Origin: Candidatus Obscuribacterales bacterium
GTDB taxonomy: Bacteria > Cyanobacteriota > Vampirovibrionia > Obscuribacterales > Obscuribacteraceae
Length of the DNA: 39,302 nucleotides
Reading direction: 5' to 3'
Assembly (NCBI GenBank): GCA_019745505.1
Contig: JAIETE010000277.1
Coordinates: forward strand, 1 to 39,302
The notes beneath the pieces were generated by a model. The model had not been told where the DNA came from. It saw only the letters and a list, made by a program, of their open reading frames with translations, and did not search any database. Below, piece after piece: positions 24,723 to 33,628 of the stretch. Positions within the stretch are counted from its first letter, which is position 1. Each line of letters starts with the position of its first letter. A program made the translations under genes and the position numbers.

Positions 24723-25000
24723 CGTTACGCCTATGAAGAAATTGTGACGGTCCCCGCGGTCCAGTCGGCCGGATGGAAAGGCCTATTCTAGTGGTTATGC
24801 GGCTGTATCTCAATCTCGACGCGTCTAATCAGGATACTTTTCGGACTGATGCAGGCAGAACTTATCTTCTGGATGAACTCCGCTTTATATGAATGTGAAA
24901 AGGCTTCTCTTGACCAGCCATGTAAGGGTAGTCATGATTACGAGGATCGCCTGCTGGCTTGTCAACAGGAGCTGGCATTCTCTCATTCACACGGACTCTT

Positions 25001-25669
25001 ATGTCGGTTCTAATCGCTCCATCAATTCTGTCCGCAGATTTCGCCAATTTGGGCGCCGACATCAAGCGCGCCGAGGAGGCGAAGGCTGATTGGATCCATG
25101 TCGATGTCATGGACGGGCACTTCGTTCCCAATCTCACTCTGGGCGCCCCTGTGGTTAAGAGCTTGCGAAAGACCACCAAATTGCCGTTTGACGTGCATTT
25201 GATGATCACCGATCCTGACCAATATCTTCAGGATTTTGCCGAAGCCGGGGCTGACTATATTACTGTTCATTCCGAAGCCTGCGTTCACCTGCAGCGCACC
25301 CTTTCGCAAATACGCAGCCTGGGCAAGAAGCCCGGCGTCGCGCTCAATCCGGCCACCCCGGCGGAGCACTTGAAATATGTACTGGAAGATATCGACCTGG
25401 TCCTGGTGATGTCCGTCAATCCTGGATTTGGCGGGCAGAAGTTCTTGCCTTCGGTTTTGCCGAAGATCGCCAGGGTAAGAGAAATGTTTAATGAGATCGG
25501 CCGCACTGACGTAAGAATTTCGGTCGACGGTGGTATCAATGCCGATACCGCTAAGGAAGCCATCAGTCACGGAGCCGATGTTTTGGTGGCTGGAAAGAGT
25601 GTTTATGGTGCACCTGATATGAAGATTGCAATCTCGCAGATCAGGCAAGAGACTGTCTCAGTAAAGTGA
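25001..25669 (+). CDS. rpe: Ribulose-phosphate 3-epimerase
   Basis: Rpe interconverts ribulose 5-phosphate and xylulose 5-phosphate in the pentose phosphate pathway. From the ATG at 25001 the protein is 222 residues and begins [18 protein letters not shown], the standard start. A TTG 42 bases upstream would add an unconserved stretch. TIM-barrel motifs are clear: [18 protein letters not shown] with the metal-binding His and Asp, [20 protein letters not shown], and [11 protein letters not shown]. The ribosome site at 25001 is weak. An AGGAG lies about 30 bases upstream, nearer the TTG, so the exact start is not certain. A secreted TPR-like protein follows, its ribosome site touching the rpe stop. 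Confidence 0.93.
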   Translation: MSVLIAPSILSADFANLGADIKRAEEAKADWIHVDVMDGHFVPNLTLGAPVVKSLRKTTKLPFDVHLMITDPDQYLQDFAEAGADYITVHSEACVHLQRTLSQIRSLGKKPGVALNPATPAEHLKYVLEDIDLVLVMSVNPGFGGQKFLPSVLPKIARVREMFNEIGRTDVRISVDGGINADTAKEAISHGADVLVAGKSVYGAPDMKIAISQIRQETVSVK

Positions 25670-25680
25670 AGGAGCTAAAA

Positions 25681-26271
25681 ATGGCTGGCGTTAACCGATT
25701 TAGAAAATTGGCAAGTGCATCCCTGGTTTGGGCGGTGGCAATTGCCTGCATTTCTCCGGCAATAGCCAGAGATGACGACTTCATCATGGATACCGACTGC
25801 ATTGGCCGCAGCAACAACGGCGTGGTCACTTCTGATCAGTTCTTGGAACTGGGAGTGCCGACTTCCAACGCCCTGCGTATGGAAGGCGAGCAGTCGATGC
25901 GTATTGGCAATCTCGACCGGGCCCTTACTGTTCTTCAACGCTCGGTTGAAATGGCGCCCATGGATATCGACGGTCGTATTCTCTATGCAGAAGTGCTGGA
26001 GAAAAAACTATTGAAGCAGAAAAAACGTGACCCGAAGCTCTTCAATTTCATCGTCAAGCAATGGCTCTACGTTGCGAAGAAGTCTGAGTTTGGCGACCAG
26101 CAGTCTATCGGTTTAACACACCTTGTGGGTCTGACCGGAACGCGCCCGGGACGCTGGGAGAAAGAGCCTAAATTCCTTGCTCGAGTGCTCGTTCCTGAAG
26201 ACGAGCCTGTAAAAATCGGCGGAACGCAAACGACCGCTACAAAGAAGCATAAGAAAGACGAAGATATGTAA
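25681..26271 (+). CDS. Secreted TPR-like protein
   Basis: The 196-residue protein starts at an ATG six bases after AAGGAG, which overlaps the last base of the rpe stop codon, so it is translated from the rpe transcript. It has a typical signal peptide: a basic start (NRFRK), a hydrophobic core, and a probable cleavage after the AIA at 27-29. Residues 60-115 form a TPR-like helical pair (MRIGNLDRALTVLQRSVEMA, then LYAEVLEKKLLK). The C-terminus is Lys-rich. It is probably exported to the periplasm or cell surface. The function is unknown. A strong terminator follows. Confidence 0.75.
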   Translation: MAGVNRFRKLASASLVWAVAIACISPAIARDDDFIMDTDCIGRSNNGVVTSDQFLELGVPTSNALRMEGEQSMRIGNLDRALTVLQRSVEMAPMDIDGRILYAEVLEKKLLKQKKRDPKLFNFIVKQWLYVAKKSEFGDQQSIGLTHLVGLTGTRPGRWEKEPKFLARVLVPEDEPVKIGGTQTTATKKHKKDEDM

Positions 26272-26283
26272 GTCTCGTACTTG

Positions 26284-26316
26284 AAAAGACCGCTTCCTTC
26301 AGGAGGCGGTCTTTTT
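26284..26316. terminator. Bidirectional Rho-independent terminator
   Basis: A 14-bp stem (AAAAGACCGCTTCC with GGAGGCGGTCTTTT, one G-U pair) and a TTCA loop carry a T-run on each strand. It serves both the rpe operon and the convergent membrane-protein operon. The stop codon of the minus-strand gene (26299-26301) lies in the loop. Confidence 0.9.
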
Positions 26317-26802
26317 CTTTGCCGTCCACTTGATCAGGTTTTTGATCATTCGGACAATTCCGTAAATGGTCGAGAAAACTCCAACCAGCATCCATGTCCA
26401 GGGCGAATGCTGTTTGACCAAATGTGTGTGTACGTGTGCCATTTGCTCTGCGGAGGTCTCGGAGAAAACCGAGGCGTAAGGCGACTTCTGGGCGGTCAAT
26501 TGCTCCTCTGCCTTTTTCATTTCCGCCGTCAGCGTATTGACCGGTATGAAGGTGCCCACAAGAAGAACAAAGCCGATGACGATATTGAGAATGCCAAAAA
26601 CCAGCCACGGCCAGCTCGGCTTCCAGAAGAAAAGCAGAGGCAGAAAACCTATGAGAAGCAGCGCGTCAGGCACCCACATCAGCGGACTTTCGGCAGGAAT
26701 GACAAATGCCAGGGCAAACCCGAGAATCCAGAGTATGGCTGACACAATGCCGGCGATTTTGCTGGCCGGCATTTTGCTTTTCTTTTCCGCTGTCTCTGTC
26801 AC
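26299..26802 (-). CDS. Four-helix membrane protein
   Basis: This 167-residue integral membrane protein has predicted helices at about 15-35, 43-60, 65-87 and 134-152. A polar loop of about 45 residues between the third and fourth helices carries a HVHTH cluster, and both termini are Lys-rich. No family is recognised. Its GTG start overlaps the stop of the TOPRIM gene in GTGA, so it is translationally coupled to that gene. Its stop codon lies in the loop of the shared terminator. Confidence 0.75.
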   Translation of the reverse strand: MTETAEKKSKMPASKIAGIVSAILWILGFALAFVIPAESPLMWVPDALLLIGFLPLLFFWKPSWPWLVFGILNIVIGFVLLVGTFIPVNTLTAEMKKAEEQLTAQKSPYASVFSETSAEQMAHVHTHLVKQHSPWTWMLVGVFSTIYGIVRMIKNLIKWTAKKKTAS

Positions 26803-27962
26803 AGCTCATCTCCCCACTTCTCTTTCATCGTTTCGATCATGGCACTGAAATCGTAAGGAACATCGCCCCTGGTTTTGATTGTTTGAGCGACAAACTCGGC
26901 AAATTCAACTTTATCAAAGTTTCCCAGCGCTTTTTCGCGCCAGATTTTGTTCAACACTTGCGTGCGTTTTTCCTCGGGAGGAAATTGTTCCTTTTTAAGA
27001 GGTTGAAACTCAATCAGCGCAGGGGCTTTCTCGCCGGTCATAGACTGTAAATAGCGGTTCAGCAGCGACACCAATCGAGTAATTTCGAACGTATCTTCAA
27101 ATTCGCCGGACGGCAATCTGAATAGCAAATCCGCATTGCCCAGGTGCTGTGAAATTATCTCGAATTGACTTTCCGCATCACCGTCAAGAAGACAGGCGAT
27201 CGGTATTTCAGTCGATTCTCGAAAGGAGAGGAAGCGCTTAGCGACCTGATTAGCACCTCCTCCGGAAATCATCAAAATTCGATGATCTGAGAACTCGAAT
27301 CCATAGAGTTGCGCGAACAGAGGAACAAGAATTGCTTCCGTCTGACCTTCGACGAGCAAGAGCTTGGAGGGCAGAAATTCCGGTGGCAGGTGGGAGCGCA
27401 TCTCGCTTCGATGTTCTTCGAATGTCTGCAAAACCATTTCCACAAGAGCGCTGCTTCCTTCCGCGGGAGCAATCTCAAGTTGATTATCAATGCGATTGGC
27501 AACGGTTATTAAGAACGTAATTGCGTCAAGCTCTTCGTTTTCGCTTTGCGACAAATCGTCCTGTATTTCCGCCAGGTAATAGGGCAAAAATTCGACGCAA
27601 ATCGCTGCCCAACAAATTTCGTCGGGTGTCCAGGAAAGCGCCTTCTCCAGGTGATTGGCAAGAGATTGATCTATTTTGCCGAGAGAATCGGCAGGATTGA
27701 AATTCTGAAAAAGCTTGTTGCTGTGAAGGGCATTGGCCGCACGTTTGAAGGAAAGCGCATCGAAAAGGTCAACATCGGCCATTGCAAATGCCAGGCATGC
27801 AAGTTTTTGAGAAAGACTTGGCTCCAATCCCGTTTCGTTGTCGCTGCCGAACTCCTTGAAAAACTTCTCGCGTTTCATTGCCTTTCTGAGTCGAGATTCC
27901 GGCTCATCGAAAGACAGCCAGTGCGTAATCGTTCGTTCTTTGTGAAGGGTTCTGTTAAGCAA
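26799..27962 (-). CDS. OLD-type TOPRIM-domain protein without an ATPase domain
   Basis: Residues 200-300 match the TOPRIM fold of OLD-family nucleases: LLLVEGQTEAILVPLFAQLY with Glu205, ILMISGGGANQVAKRF, and ACLLDGDAE with Asp260 and Asp262. A later acidic segment, LPSGEFEDTFE, is also typical. These acidic residues bind divalent metal in the family. OLD proteins normally carry an N-terminal ABC-type ATPase; here the first 195 residues are helical and have no Walker motif, so this is an orphan nuclease-like or TOPRIM-only protein. The listed start is a TTG with a poor ribosome site; the ATG at residue 29 is an alternative. It is coupled to the downstream four-helix membrane protein and divergent from the MATE gene. 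Confidence 0.72.
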   Translation of the reverse strand: MLNRTLHKERTITHWLSFDEPESRLRKAMKREKFFKEFGSDNETGLEPSLSQKLACLAFAMADVDLFDALSFKRAANALHSNKLFQNFNPADSLGKIDQSLANHLEKALSWTPDEICWAAICVEFLPYYLAEIQDDLSQSENEELDAITFLITVANRIDNQLEIAPAEGSSALVEMVLQTFEEHRSEMRSHLPPEFLPSKLLLVEGQTEAILVPLFAQLYGFEFSDHRILMISGGGANQVAKRFLSFRESTEIPIACLLDGDAESQFEIISQHLGNADLLFRLPSGEFEDTFEITRLVSLLNRYLQSMTGEKAPALIEFQPLKKEQFPPEEKRTQVLNKIWREKALGNFDKVEFAEFVAQTIKTRGDVPYDFSAMIETMKEKWGDEL

Positions 27963-28115
27963 ATCGGCCTGGAAACTGAATCCGGTAATCGCCCGTAAAT
28001 CGCCGGTCTATGCCTGTTCACAGTAATCACGGGCAGGTTTAATGCAGCATCGTACCATGTTCGGCAGGGCTGTTCGTGTTTACCCCCTTCTTATGCTTGC
28101 TACTTTCAATTAGTC

Positions 28116-28121
28116 TATAAA
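28116..28121 (+). promoter_or_regulatory. Candidate -10 box for the MATE gene
   Basis: TATAAA lies 30 bases before the ATG at 28151 in an A/T-rich stretch. No well-spaced -35 box is seen. This is a pattern match only. Confidence 0.25.
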
Positions 28122-28150
28122 TCTTCCTCTATGGCATAAGGAATCGGAAG

Positions 28151-29539
28151 ATGTCTGTCGCCCTCGACGACACAATTGAACAGCGCGCGGATGACGTGAT
28201 CATTCGCGGCTCGACATGGGCGGCTATCTGGCATATGTCCTGGCCTCTTTTGTTGAACATGTGCACAATATCGATTGCCAGTTTTGCCGACGTCTGGGTG
28301 GCCGGAAAGCTCGGCTCCGACACTCAGGCTGCAATCGGAATTTGCGGTCAAATCGGCTTTTTCATGATCATGCTTGCCGTTGCCCTCTCGGCTGGTACGA
28401 CTGCTCTGGTCAGCCGTTTTTGGGGCGCGGGCGACTTCAAGGGGGCGGTGGACGCCGCTCGGTATTCGCTCATCTTTGCTTTCATTTTTGGCTGTGTATC
28501 GGGTGGCATCGGACTGCTGGTTGCCCGCCCGCTGGTGCGCATGCTGGGCGCCGCCCCTGGCGTGGAAGAGCAGGGATGGCAATATCTAAAGCTGGATTTG
28601 CTCAGCCATATTCCGTTTACTGTTTTATGGGTCTCCAATTCAATATTCAGAGCCAAAGGCGACGCACGCGTGCCGATGATGACCTGGATCCTGATGACGA
28701 CTCTTATCTGCACCCTTGATGTCGGACTGTGTCTTGGTCCTGTCAAGATGGGCATTGCCGGTATCGGGCTTGCCTGGTTGATCGCCGGTACTGTTGGTGT
28801 GATTTTTTCCACTTTCATTCTTTCGCGCTCTGAACTGAAGGAGTGTCTCTCTTTCAGAGGCAAATTCGACAAAGCGCAGTCGAAAGAGTGGCTCGGCAGA
28901 CTTTTGAGAATTGGAATTCCCGCCTGCATTCAGGATCTCTCCTGGGTGGGGGGCAATTTCCTCTTGCTGATTATTCTTGCTCATACGCACGATCCGACAT
29001 CGGCGCAGGCGGCCTGGGGCGTCGGATTGCGAGTGGAGGAGATGATCGGCGGTATGCCGATTTATGCGCTTTCGATGGCTGTAGGCACGATTGTCGGTCA
29101 GAACCTGGGCGCCAAACAGCCGGATAGAGCAGTAAGAGCGGGCTGGCAAGTCGCCTCTCTGGGCGCTGCATTCAACCTTATTGTGGCGGTTGTGCTGTTT
29201 ACTTTTGCGCGCCCGATAGCAGGGATCATGAGCAGCGATCCCAAAGTGCTCGAATACACCAGCGATTATTTCCGCTGGGTAGGCATATGCCAGCCTTTTG
29301 TCGCTCTCTGGTTGATTCTCTTCGGCGCTATGCAGGGTGCCGGATATACGCGCTGGCCGATGATTGCCAGCACCATAGTTTTGACCGCCTTCAGACTTCC
29401 TCTGGCATGGTATTTGAGCGTCAACTTGAATTGGGGACCGACCGGTACATGGGCTGGAGTTTCGATTTCCGTCTTTATCGTCGGAGCACTTGCTATCTGG
29501 CGTTTCAATACCGGCGTTTGGAAAGAGCAAAAAGTTTAG
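28151..29539 (+). CDS. MATE family efflux transporter
   Basis: The 462-residue protein has about twelve hydrophobic helices in two similar halves, the layout of MATE cation antiporters, which export drugs or metabolites using a Na+ or H+ gradient. Family features include WPLLLNMCTISIASFADVWV in the first helix, a G-rich ALSAGTTALVSRFWGAGDF after helix two (the NorM-type TLVAQ.xGAg.. motif), the equivalent VGTIVGQNLGAKQPDRAVRA in the second half, and GAMQGAGYTRWPM. The ATG follows a GGAAG site. It is a single-gene unit with a probable terminator overlapping its stop. The substrate is not predictable. Confidence 0.9.
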   Translation: MSVALDDTIEQRADDVIIRGSTWAAIWHMSWPLLLNMCTISIASFADVWVAGKLGSDTQAAIGICGQIGFFMIMLAVALSAGTTALVSRFWGAGDFKGAVDAARYSLIFAFIFGCVSGGIGLLVARPLVRMLGAAPGVEEQGWQYLKLDLLSHIPFTVLWVSNSIFRAKGDARVPMMTWILMTTLICTLDVGLCLGPVKMGIAGIGLAWLIAGTVGVIFSTFILSRSELKECLSFRGKFDKAQSKEWLGRLLRIGIPACIQDLSWVGGNFLLLIILAHTHDPTSAQAAWGVGLRVEEMIGGMPIYALSMAVGTIVGQNLGAKQPDRAVRAGWQVASLGAAFNLIVAVVLFTFARPIAGIMSSDPKVLEYTSDYFRWVGICQPFVALWLILFGAMQGAGYTRWPMIASTIVLTAFRLPLAWYLSVNLNWGPTGTWAGVSISVFIVGALAIWRFNTGVWKEQKV

Positions 29540-29557
29540 TTCCGAATTGAACTTTTT
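29529..29557 (+). terminator. Probable terminator of the MATE gene
   Basis: AAAAAGTT and AACTTTTT form an A/T-rich 8-bp stem around the TAG stop, with an inner GTTC/GAAC pairing possible as an alternative. The 3' arm ends in five Ts. The stem is weak for a terminator but well placed. Confidence 0.45.
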
Positions 29558-29688
29558 GATTCGGCAAGACGTATTGATATGCAGGCAAGGAAATCTTGGC
29601 GCGTCATCGATAGATCATCGACATTGTCGTTGATTGAGAATTCGCGCGTTTTCTTGTCGTAAATCAAGCGATAGGCAGGAGGTGTTTT

Positions 29689-30231
29689 ATGCAAAATACG
29701 CAGAAGCAGGTATTGAAGACCTGTTCTGAGCAAAATTCGAAAAGCAATTTCAGGAATCGAGTGGCGTATTCTCTGCCCCAGCTCAAGCTTTGCCTGGTGG
29801 GAGAGCCTTCTCGAGCCAAGAAATTGATCGCCATTCAAGCGCCGGAAGATGCGGCTCGTTTCCTCAATCCCCTGCGCTATGCAGCCGAAGAGCATTTTGT
29901 CAGTATTCATTTGAATGCCAGGCATGAAGTGCTTGGTCTTCATGAAGTCTCGCACGGTTCTCTGTCCCAGTCTCTGGTCCATCCGCGCGAAGTTTTCAAA
30001 GCGGCAATTTTAGCTAACAGCTTCGCGATTATTGTTTGCCACAATCACCCCTCCGGCTCGAAAGTCCTGCCAAGCAAGGAGGACATAGAGACAACCGGTC
30101 AGTTATTCAGCGCCGGAAAGCTTCTGGGAATCACATTAATGGACCATCTGATTGTCGGACCCGGCATGAAGAAAAACACCGTATACAGCATTAGGGAGCA
30201 TCATCCGGACATCTGGTTTAGCACAAAGTAA
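29689..30231 (+). CDS. RadC-like MPN/JAB-domain protein (no HhH domain)
   Basis: The 180-residue protein is the MPN(JAB)-type domain of the RadC/UPF0758 family. It has the zinc motif HNHPSG (118-123) with Asp132 downstream, and the conserved HFVSIHLNARHEVLG and VHPREVFKAAILAN. Full-length RadC has an N-terminal helix-hairpin-helix domain of about 100 residues; only a short unrelated 40-residue leader is present here. The domain's molecular role is unsettled; a metallopeptidase-like activity is suggested by fold. It has a strong GGAGG site eight bases before the ATG. No phage or plasmid genes adjoin it. Confidence 0.82.
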   Translation: MQNTQKQVLKTCSEQNSKSNFRNRVAYSLPQLKLCLVGEPSRAKKLIAIQAPEDAARFLNPLRYAAEEHFVSIHLNARHEVLGLHEVSHGSLSQSLVHPREVFKAAILANSFAIIVCHNHPSGSKVLPSKEDIETTGQLFSAGKLLGITLMDHLIVGPGMKKNTVYSIREHHPDIWFSTK

Positions 30232-30355
30232 AGAGAAGCAAAAGGGTCTAAACCCCTAACCTGGACTCTGTTTTTAGGCGTGAATATGAGACGCCTCAGG
30301 ATTCACAATTGAGGTTGTGATATCGTGAGCCTCAGACTTTTGCGGACAAATAGAG

Positions 30356-31579
30356 ATGATTCGCGCTGAAAAACGGAAATCTATAAAAGTTCAAGTCGGC
30401 AATCAGTACATAGGCGGCGACGCCGAAGTGCTTGTGCAGTCTATGACAAACACGCCGACAGAAGACCCTCTTGCGACCGCCAATCAGGTGAGAGAACTTT
30501 ATGACGCCGGCTCGGAAATAGTTCGTATTACCGTAAACACCCGCGAGGCCGCTAAACAGGTCCCGGCTATTGTTTCGCGTCTCGAGAAGATGGGCGTCGA
30601 TGTTCCTCTGGTTGGCGATTTTCACTACAACGGTCACATTCTTTTGACCGAGTTCCAAGATTGCGCGCGTTTGCTTGCCAAATACCGCGTCAATCCGGGC
30701 AATGTCGGCCGCGGAGAGAAGCACGATGAAAATTTCAAGGCGATGATCGATTGCGCGATCAAATACGAGAAGCCAGTGCGCATCGGCGTCAACTGGGGCT
30801 CGCTGGATCAAGATTTGCTCAAACGCATGATGGACGAGAATGCCTCCCTGCAAGAGCCTAAAGATGCGCATGAGGTTCTTATCGAGGCGATTGTGGAGAG
30901 TGCGGTTCAGTCCGCGGCGAAAGCTGTTGAATATGGACTGCCGAAAAATCGCATTGTTCTTAGCGCCAAGGTTTCCGAAGTGCCGGACATGATCGAGGTT
31001 TACCGGCGCCTGGCGGCGCGCAGCGATCATGCATTGCATCTCGGCCTTACTGAAGCAGGCATGGCTATGAAAGGTATTGTTGCATCGAGTGCAGCCCTTT
31101 CGGTTCTGCTTTTCGAAGGTATTGGCGACACTATTCGAGTCAGTCTCACGCCCGAACCGGGTGCCGATCGTGCCAAGGAAGTTCATGTCTGCCAGCAAAT
31201 CCTGCAGTCGCTGCATATCCGCAGCTTTAAGCCGCAGGTCACCGCTTGCCCCGGATGCGGCAGAACAACAAGCACAGTCTTTCAAGAGCTGGCAAAAGAG
31301 ATTGAAGAGCATCTTTCGAATAGAAGGAAAGAGTGGCAGGAGCTGTATCCGGCATCGAAAGACTTGAAAGTGGCCGTGATGGGCTGCATCGTCAATGGAC
31401 CCGGTGAATCACGTCATGCTGATATAGGCATATCTTTGCCGGGCACGGGTGAGGAGCCTCGTGCGCCGGTCTATGTGGATGGTGAACACAGAACTACACT
31501 TTCCGGACCGAATCTCGCCAGTGACTTCATCAATCTGGTTGATGATTACGTCAAGACAAGTTATTCGAAAACGGATTAG
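30356..31579 (+). CDS. ispG: 4-hydroxy-3-methylbut-2-en-1-yl diphosphate synthase (GcpE)
   Basis: IspG makes HMBPP from MEcPP using a [4Fe-4S] cluster, the penultimate step of the MEP isoprenoid pathway. The 407-residue protein has the TIM-barrel half ([51 protein letters not shown]) and the C-terminal cluster domain with CPGCGR (Cys298, Cys301) and [10 protein letters not shown] (Cys343, Glu350), the family's four cluster ligands. Its length is between the E. coli enzyme (372) and the long forms. The ATG lies in a weak ribosome context. Its stop is three bases from the convergent kinase gene, with no terminator visible. Confidence 0.96.
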   Translation: MIRAEKRKSIKVQVGNQYIGGDAEVLVQSMTNTPTEDPLATANQVRELYDAGSEIVRITVNTREAAKQVPAIVSRLEKMGVDVPLVGDFHYNGHILLTEFQDCARLLAKYRVNPGNVGRGEKHDENFKAMIDCAIKYEKPVRIGVNWGSLDQDLLKRMMDENASLQEPKDAHEVLIEAIVESAVQSAAKAVEYGLPKNRIVLSAKVSEVPDMIEVYRRLAARSDHALHLGLTEAGMAMKGIVASSAALSVLLFEGIGDTIRVSLTPEPGADRAKEVHVCQQILQSLHIRSFKPQVTACPGCGRTTSTVFQELAKEIEEHLSNRRKEWQELYPASKDLKVAVMGCIVNGPGESRHADIGISLPGTGEEPRAPVYVDGEHRTTLSGPNLASDFINLVDDYVKTSYSKTD

Positions 31580-31582
31580 AAA

Positions 31583-33628
31583 TTAGTGGCGTATTTCGGT
31601 CAGGGGCAGTGTTTTCATGAGTCTCTTGAAGTCCTCCGGCTTCCACTTGTCGGTAGTCAGCATCAGTAATTGCAAGTTTTTGAAACGCTTGAATTCATTG
31701 ATGCTTTGCGGTGAGATATCGCAGAAACACAGAGTTAGATTTGTCACGCTGCTTGGAACGAGCTTGAGGCATTCATCGTTGAATTTCGGGTTGCCGCGAA
31801 CATCGAGAAACTTCAGTAAGTTGCAGTCGGCAAGCGGTTTTATCGCATCTATGTCGACACCCGATTCACGCATAACCAAGACTTCTATCTTTTTGGCTTT
31901 GCCAAGCTCTTTTGTAATTGACGCCACATTGCGCATTTTCTTTACAGTCAGAGATTCGATTTTGTCGAGCAGTTGAGAGCCGACCACTTCATCCCCGCTC
32001 AGATTGATATTGGACAACCACAAATAGTGAAGATTCGGCAACTCTTTGAGCTGGTTGAAATTTTCCGGCAATATGGTGGTGTTTTCCAGAGAAAGCTTTT
32101 GTATGCTCTTCAACTTGATGACGTATGGAATCAAGCGGTCTACAGAGAGTTCCTTCTTGTCCATAAACATGGCTCTGTCCTCGGCAATGAAGAGGTCAAG
32201 AAATTGAATGTCATCATCTCTGAATCTTCTTAGAAATTGCGGATAATTGCGCATTTCAGCGATCGGGCAGAATGTTATTCCTTTGAATTTGGCAAGGCTT
32301 GCAACATCGCCAACGGCCGATTCGTAATTGGTATCGATAAAATTCAAACTCCCAATTGGGTCAGGCGGGAAGTGGAAGATCCGCCGTCCGTGCTTATCTT
32401 TATACTCGGAAAATTTTGCCGGATTGTTTGCGTATTCTGCATAGACGGTGTTGCTCGATTTCTCTATCCCCTGAACCGAGTTTTTCCTATTTTCCTCAAA
32501 GCTCTCCTTCAGCTTTTCTTGCAGGGGCTTGCTGAATTCCGGTCGCTTTTTCTCATACGTGTTCTTGTGTTCGGGATGGAAATAGCCAATCGCGGTGCCT
32601 GCGGCAAAAAATAAGACGGCAAGCGAAACAGCAAGCTTCTTGCCCAATTTCCAATCCTGCAACAAAATCTTTTGCGGCTCGGTATTGTTCAGCTGTTTTG
32701 TGCAAGGAATAGATTCGAAGGCGGCAAGATGCGACGTCACCAGCTGTGCTGATTGATATCTGTCATTGACATCCTTTGCCAGAAGTTTTGCGACGATTTG
32801 CTCAATCTTTTCGGGAAATTCAATCCCCAGTGAAGCCTCCTTCAGCGAAAGAACTGCTTCGGACTGGTGCTTCATCATTGTGGAAAGGGCGCTGTCTCCG
32901 ACAAGAGGCGGGGCTCCGGTCAATGCCTCGTAGATGACGCAGCCCATTGAATAGAGGTCTGTTCGCGCATCGATTGCACCGCCTACACACTGCTCCGGAC
33001 TCATATAAAGCGGACTGCCGAATATCTCGCCGGTTTTTGTCAGAGTCTGCTGATTGAAATCGTCTTTGCCGCTCAATTTGGCTATACCGAAGTCGACTAT
33101 TTTGACAACTGCACCGGACGTTGTCTCTCTGCCGGTCTCTTGGAGCATGATATTGCTTGGTTTTATGTCTCTGTGAACTATGCTTTTGGAATGCGCGTAG
33201 CTGAGTGCGAAGCCCACCTGAATGAATATTTTGAGCACCTTTTCCAGGGGCAGCCGCCCGCGTTTTTTCAAAAGCTGAGCTAAAGACTCTCCGCCCACGA
33301 GGTCCATGATGAAATAGGGTTGTCCATTCGGCAGCAATCCGGACTCATGCACCTTGACCAGGTTTGGATGATCCAGTTTGTTGGTCGCTTTGATCTCATT
33401 TTCAAAACGCTTCCAGGCTGAATTATTTGATTGTTGCTTATTGAGAAATTTAAGTGCGTAAAGAGACTTGGTCTTTAAGTCTTCTACTTTATAGACGCTG
33501 CCCATGCCGCCTCTGCCCAGCAGCTCAATAACTCTGTAGCGCTCCTGAATAATTTCGCCGCTCTCTAGTTCGACAAAATTTCGGATCGTCGATTCTCCGG
33601 CGGTTTCTAGATCATGGTTTATGTTCAT
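31583..33628 (-). CDS. Receptor-like Ser/Thr kinase with C-terminal LRRs (array copy A)
   Basis: The 681-residue protein has an N-terminal Hanks-type (PknB-like) kinase, about residues 31-300: glycine loop LGRGGMGSVYKV, ATP-binding Lys60, HRDIKPSN (152-159), DFG (179-181), and SPEQ in place of APE. All catalytic residues are intact. One membrane helix follows at 331-350, then a module with IFHFP (417-421) and FRDDDI (469-474) shared by all four array members, then about seven leucine-rich repeats (480-660). With the kinase in the cytoplasm, the LRRs would face outside, so this is a likely sensor. Its ATG lies 17 bases inside the end of copy B. It is the last gene of the array and convergent with ispG. 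The ligand is unknown. Confidence 0.9.
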   Translation of the reverse strand: MNINHDLETAGESTIRNFVELESGEIIQERYRVIELLGRGGMGSVYKVEDLKTKSLYALKFLNKQQSNNSAWKRFENEIKATNKLDHPNLVKVHESGLLPNGQPYFIMDLVGGESLAQLLKKRGRLPLEKVLKIFIQVGFALSYAHSKSIVHRDIKPSNIMLQETGRETTSGAVVKIVDFGIAKLSGKDDFNQQTLTKTGEIFGSPLYMSPEQCVGGAIDARTDLYSMGCVIYEALTGAPPLVGDSALSTMMKHQSEAVLSLKEASLGIEFPEKIEQIVAKLLAKDVNDRYQSAQLVTSHLAAFESIPCTKQLNNTEPQKILLQDWKLGKKLAVSLAVLFFAAGTAIGYFHPEHKNTYEKKRPEFSKPLQEKLKESFEENRKNSVQGIEKSSNTVYAEYANNPAKFSEYKDKHGRRIFHFPPDPIGSLNFIDTNYESAVGDVASLAKFKGITFCPIAEMRNYPQFLRRFRDDDIQFLDLFIAEDRAMFMDKKELSVDRLIPYVIKLKSIQKLSLENTTILPENFNQLKELPNLHYLWLSNINLSGDEVVGSQLLDKIESLTVKKMRNVASITKELGKAKKIEVLVMRESGVDIDAIKPLADCNLLKFLDVRGNPKFNDECLKLVPSSVTNLTLCFCDISPQSINEFKRFKNLQLLMLTTDKWKPEDFKRLMKTLPLTEIRH

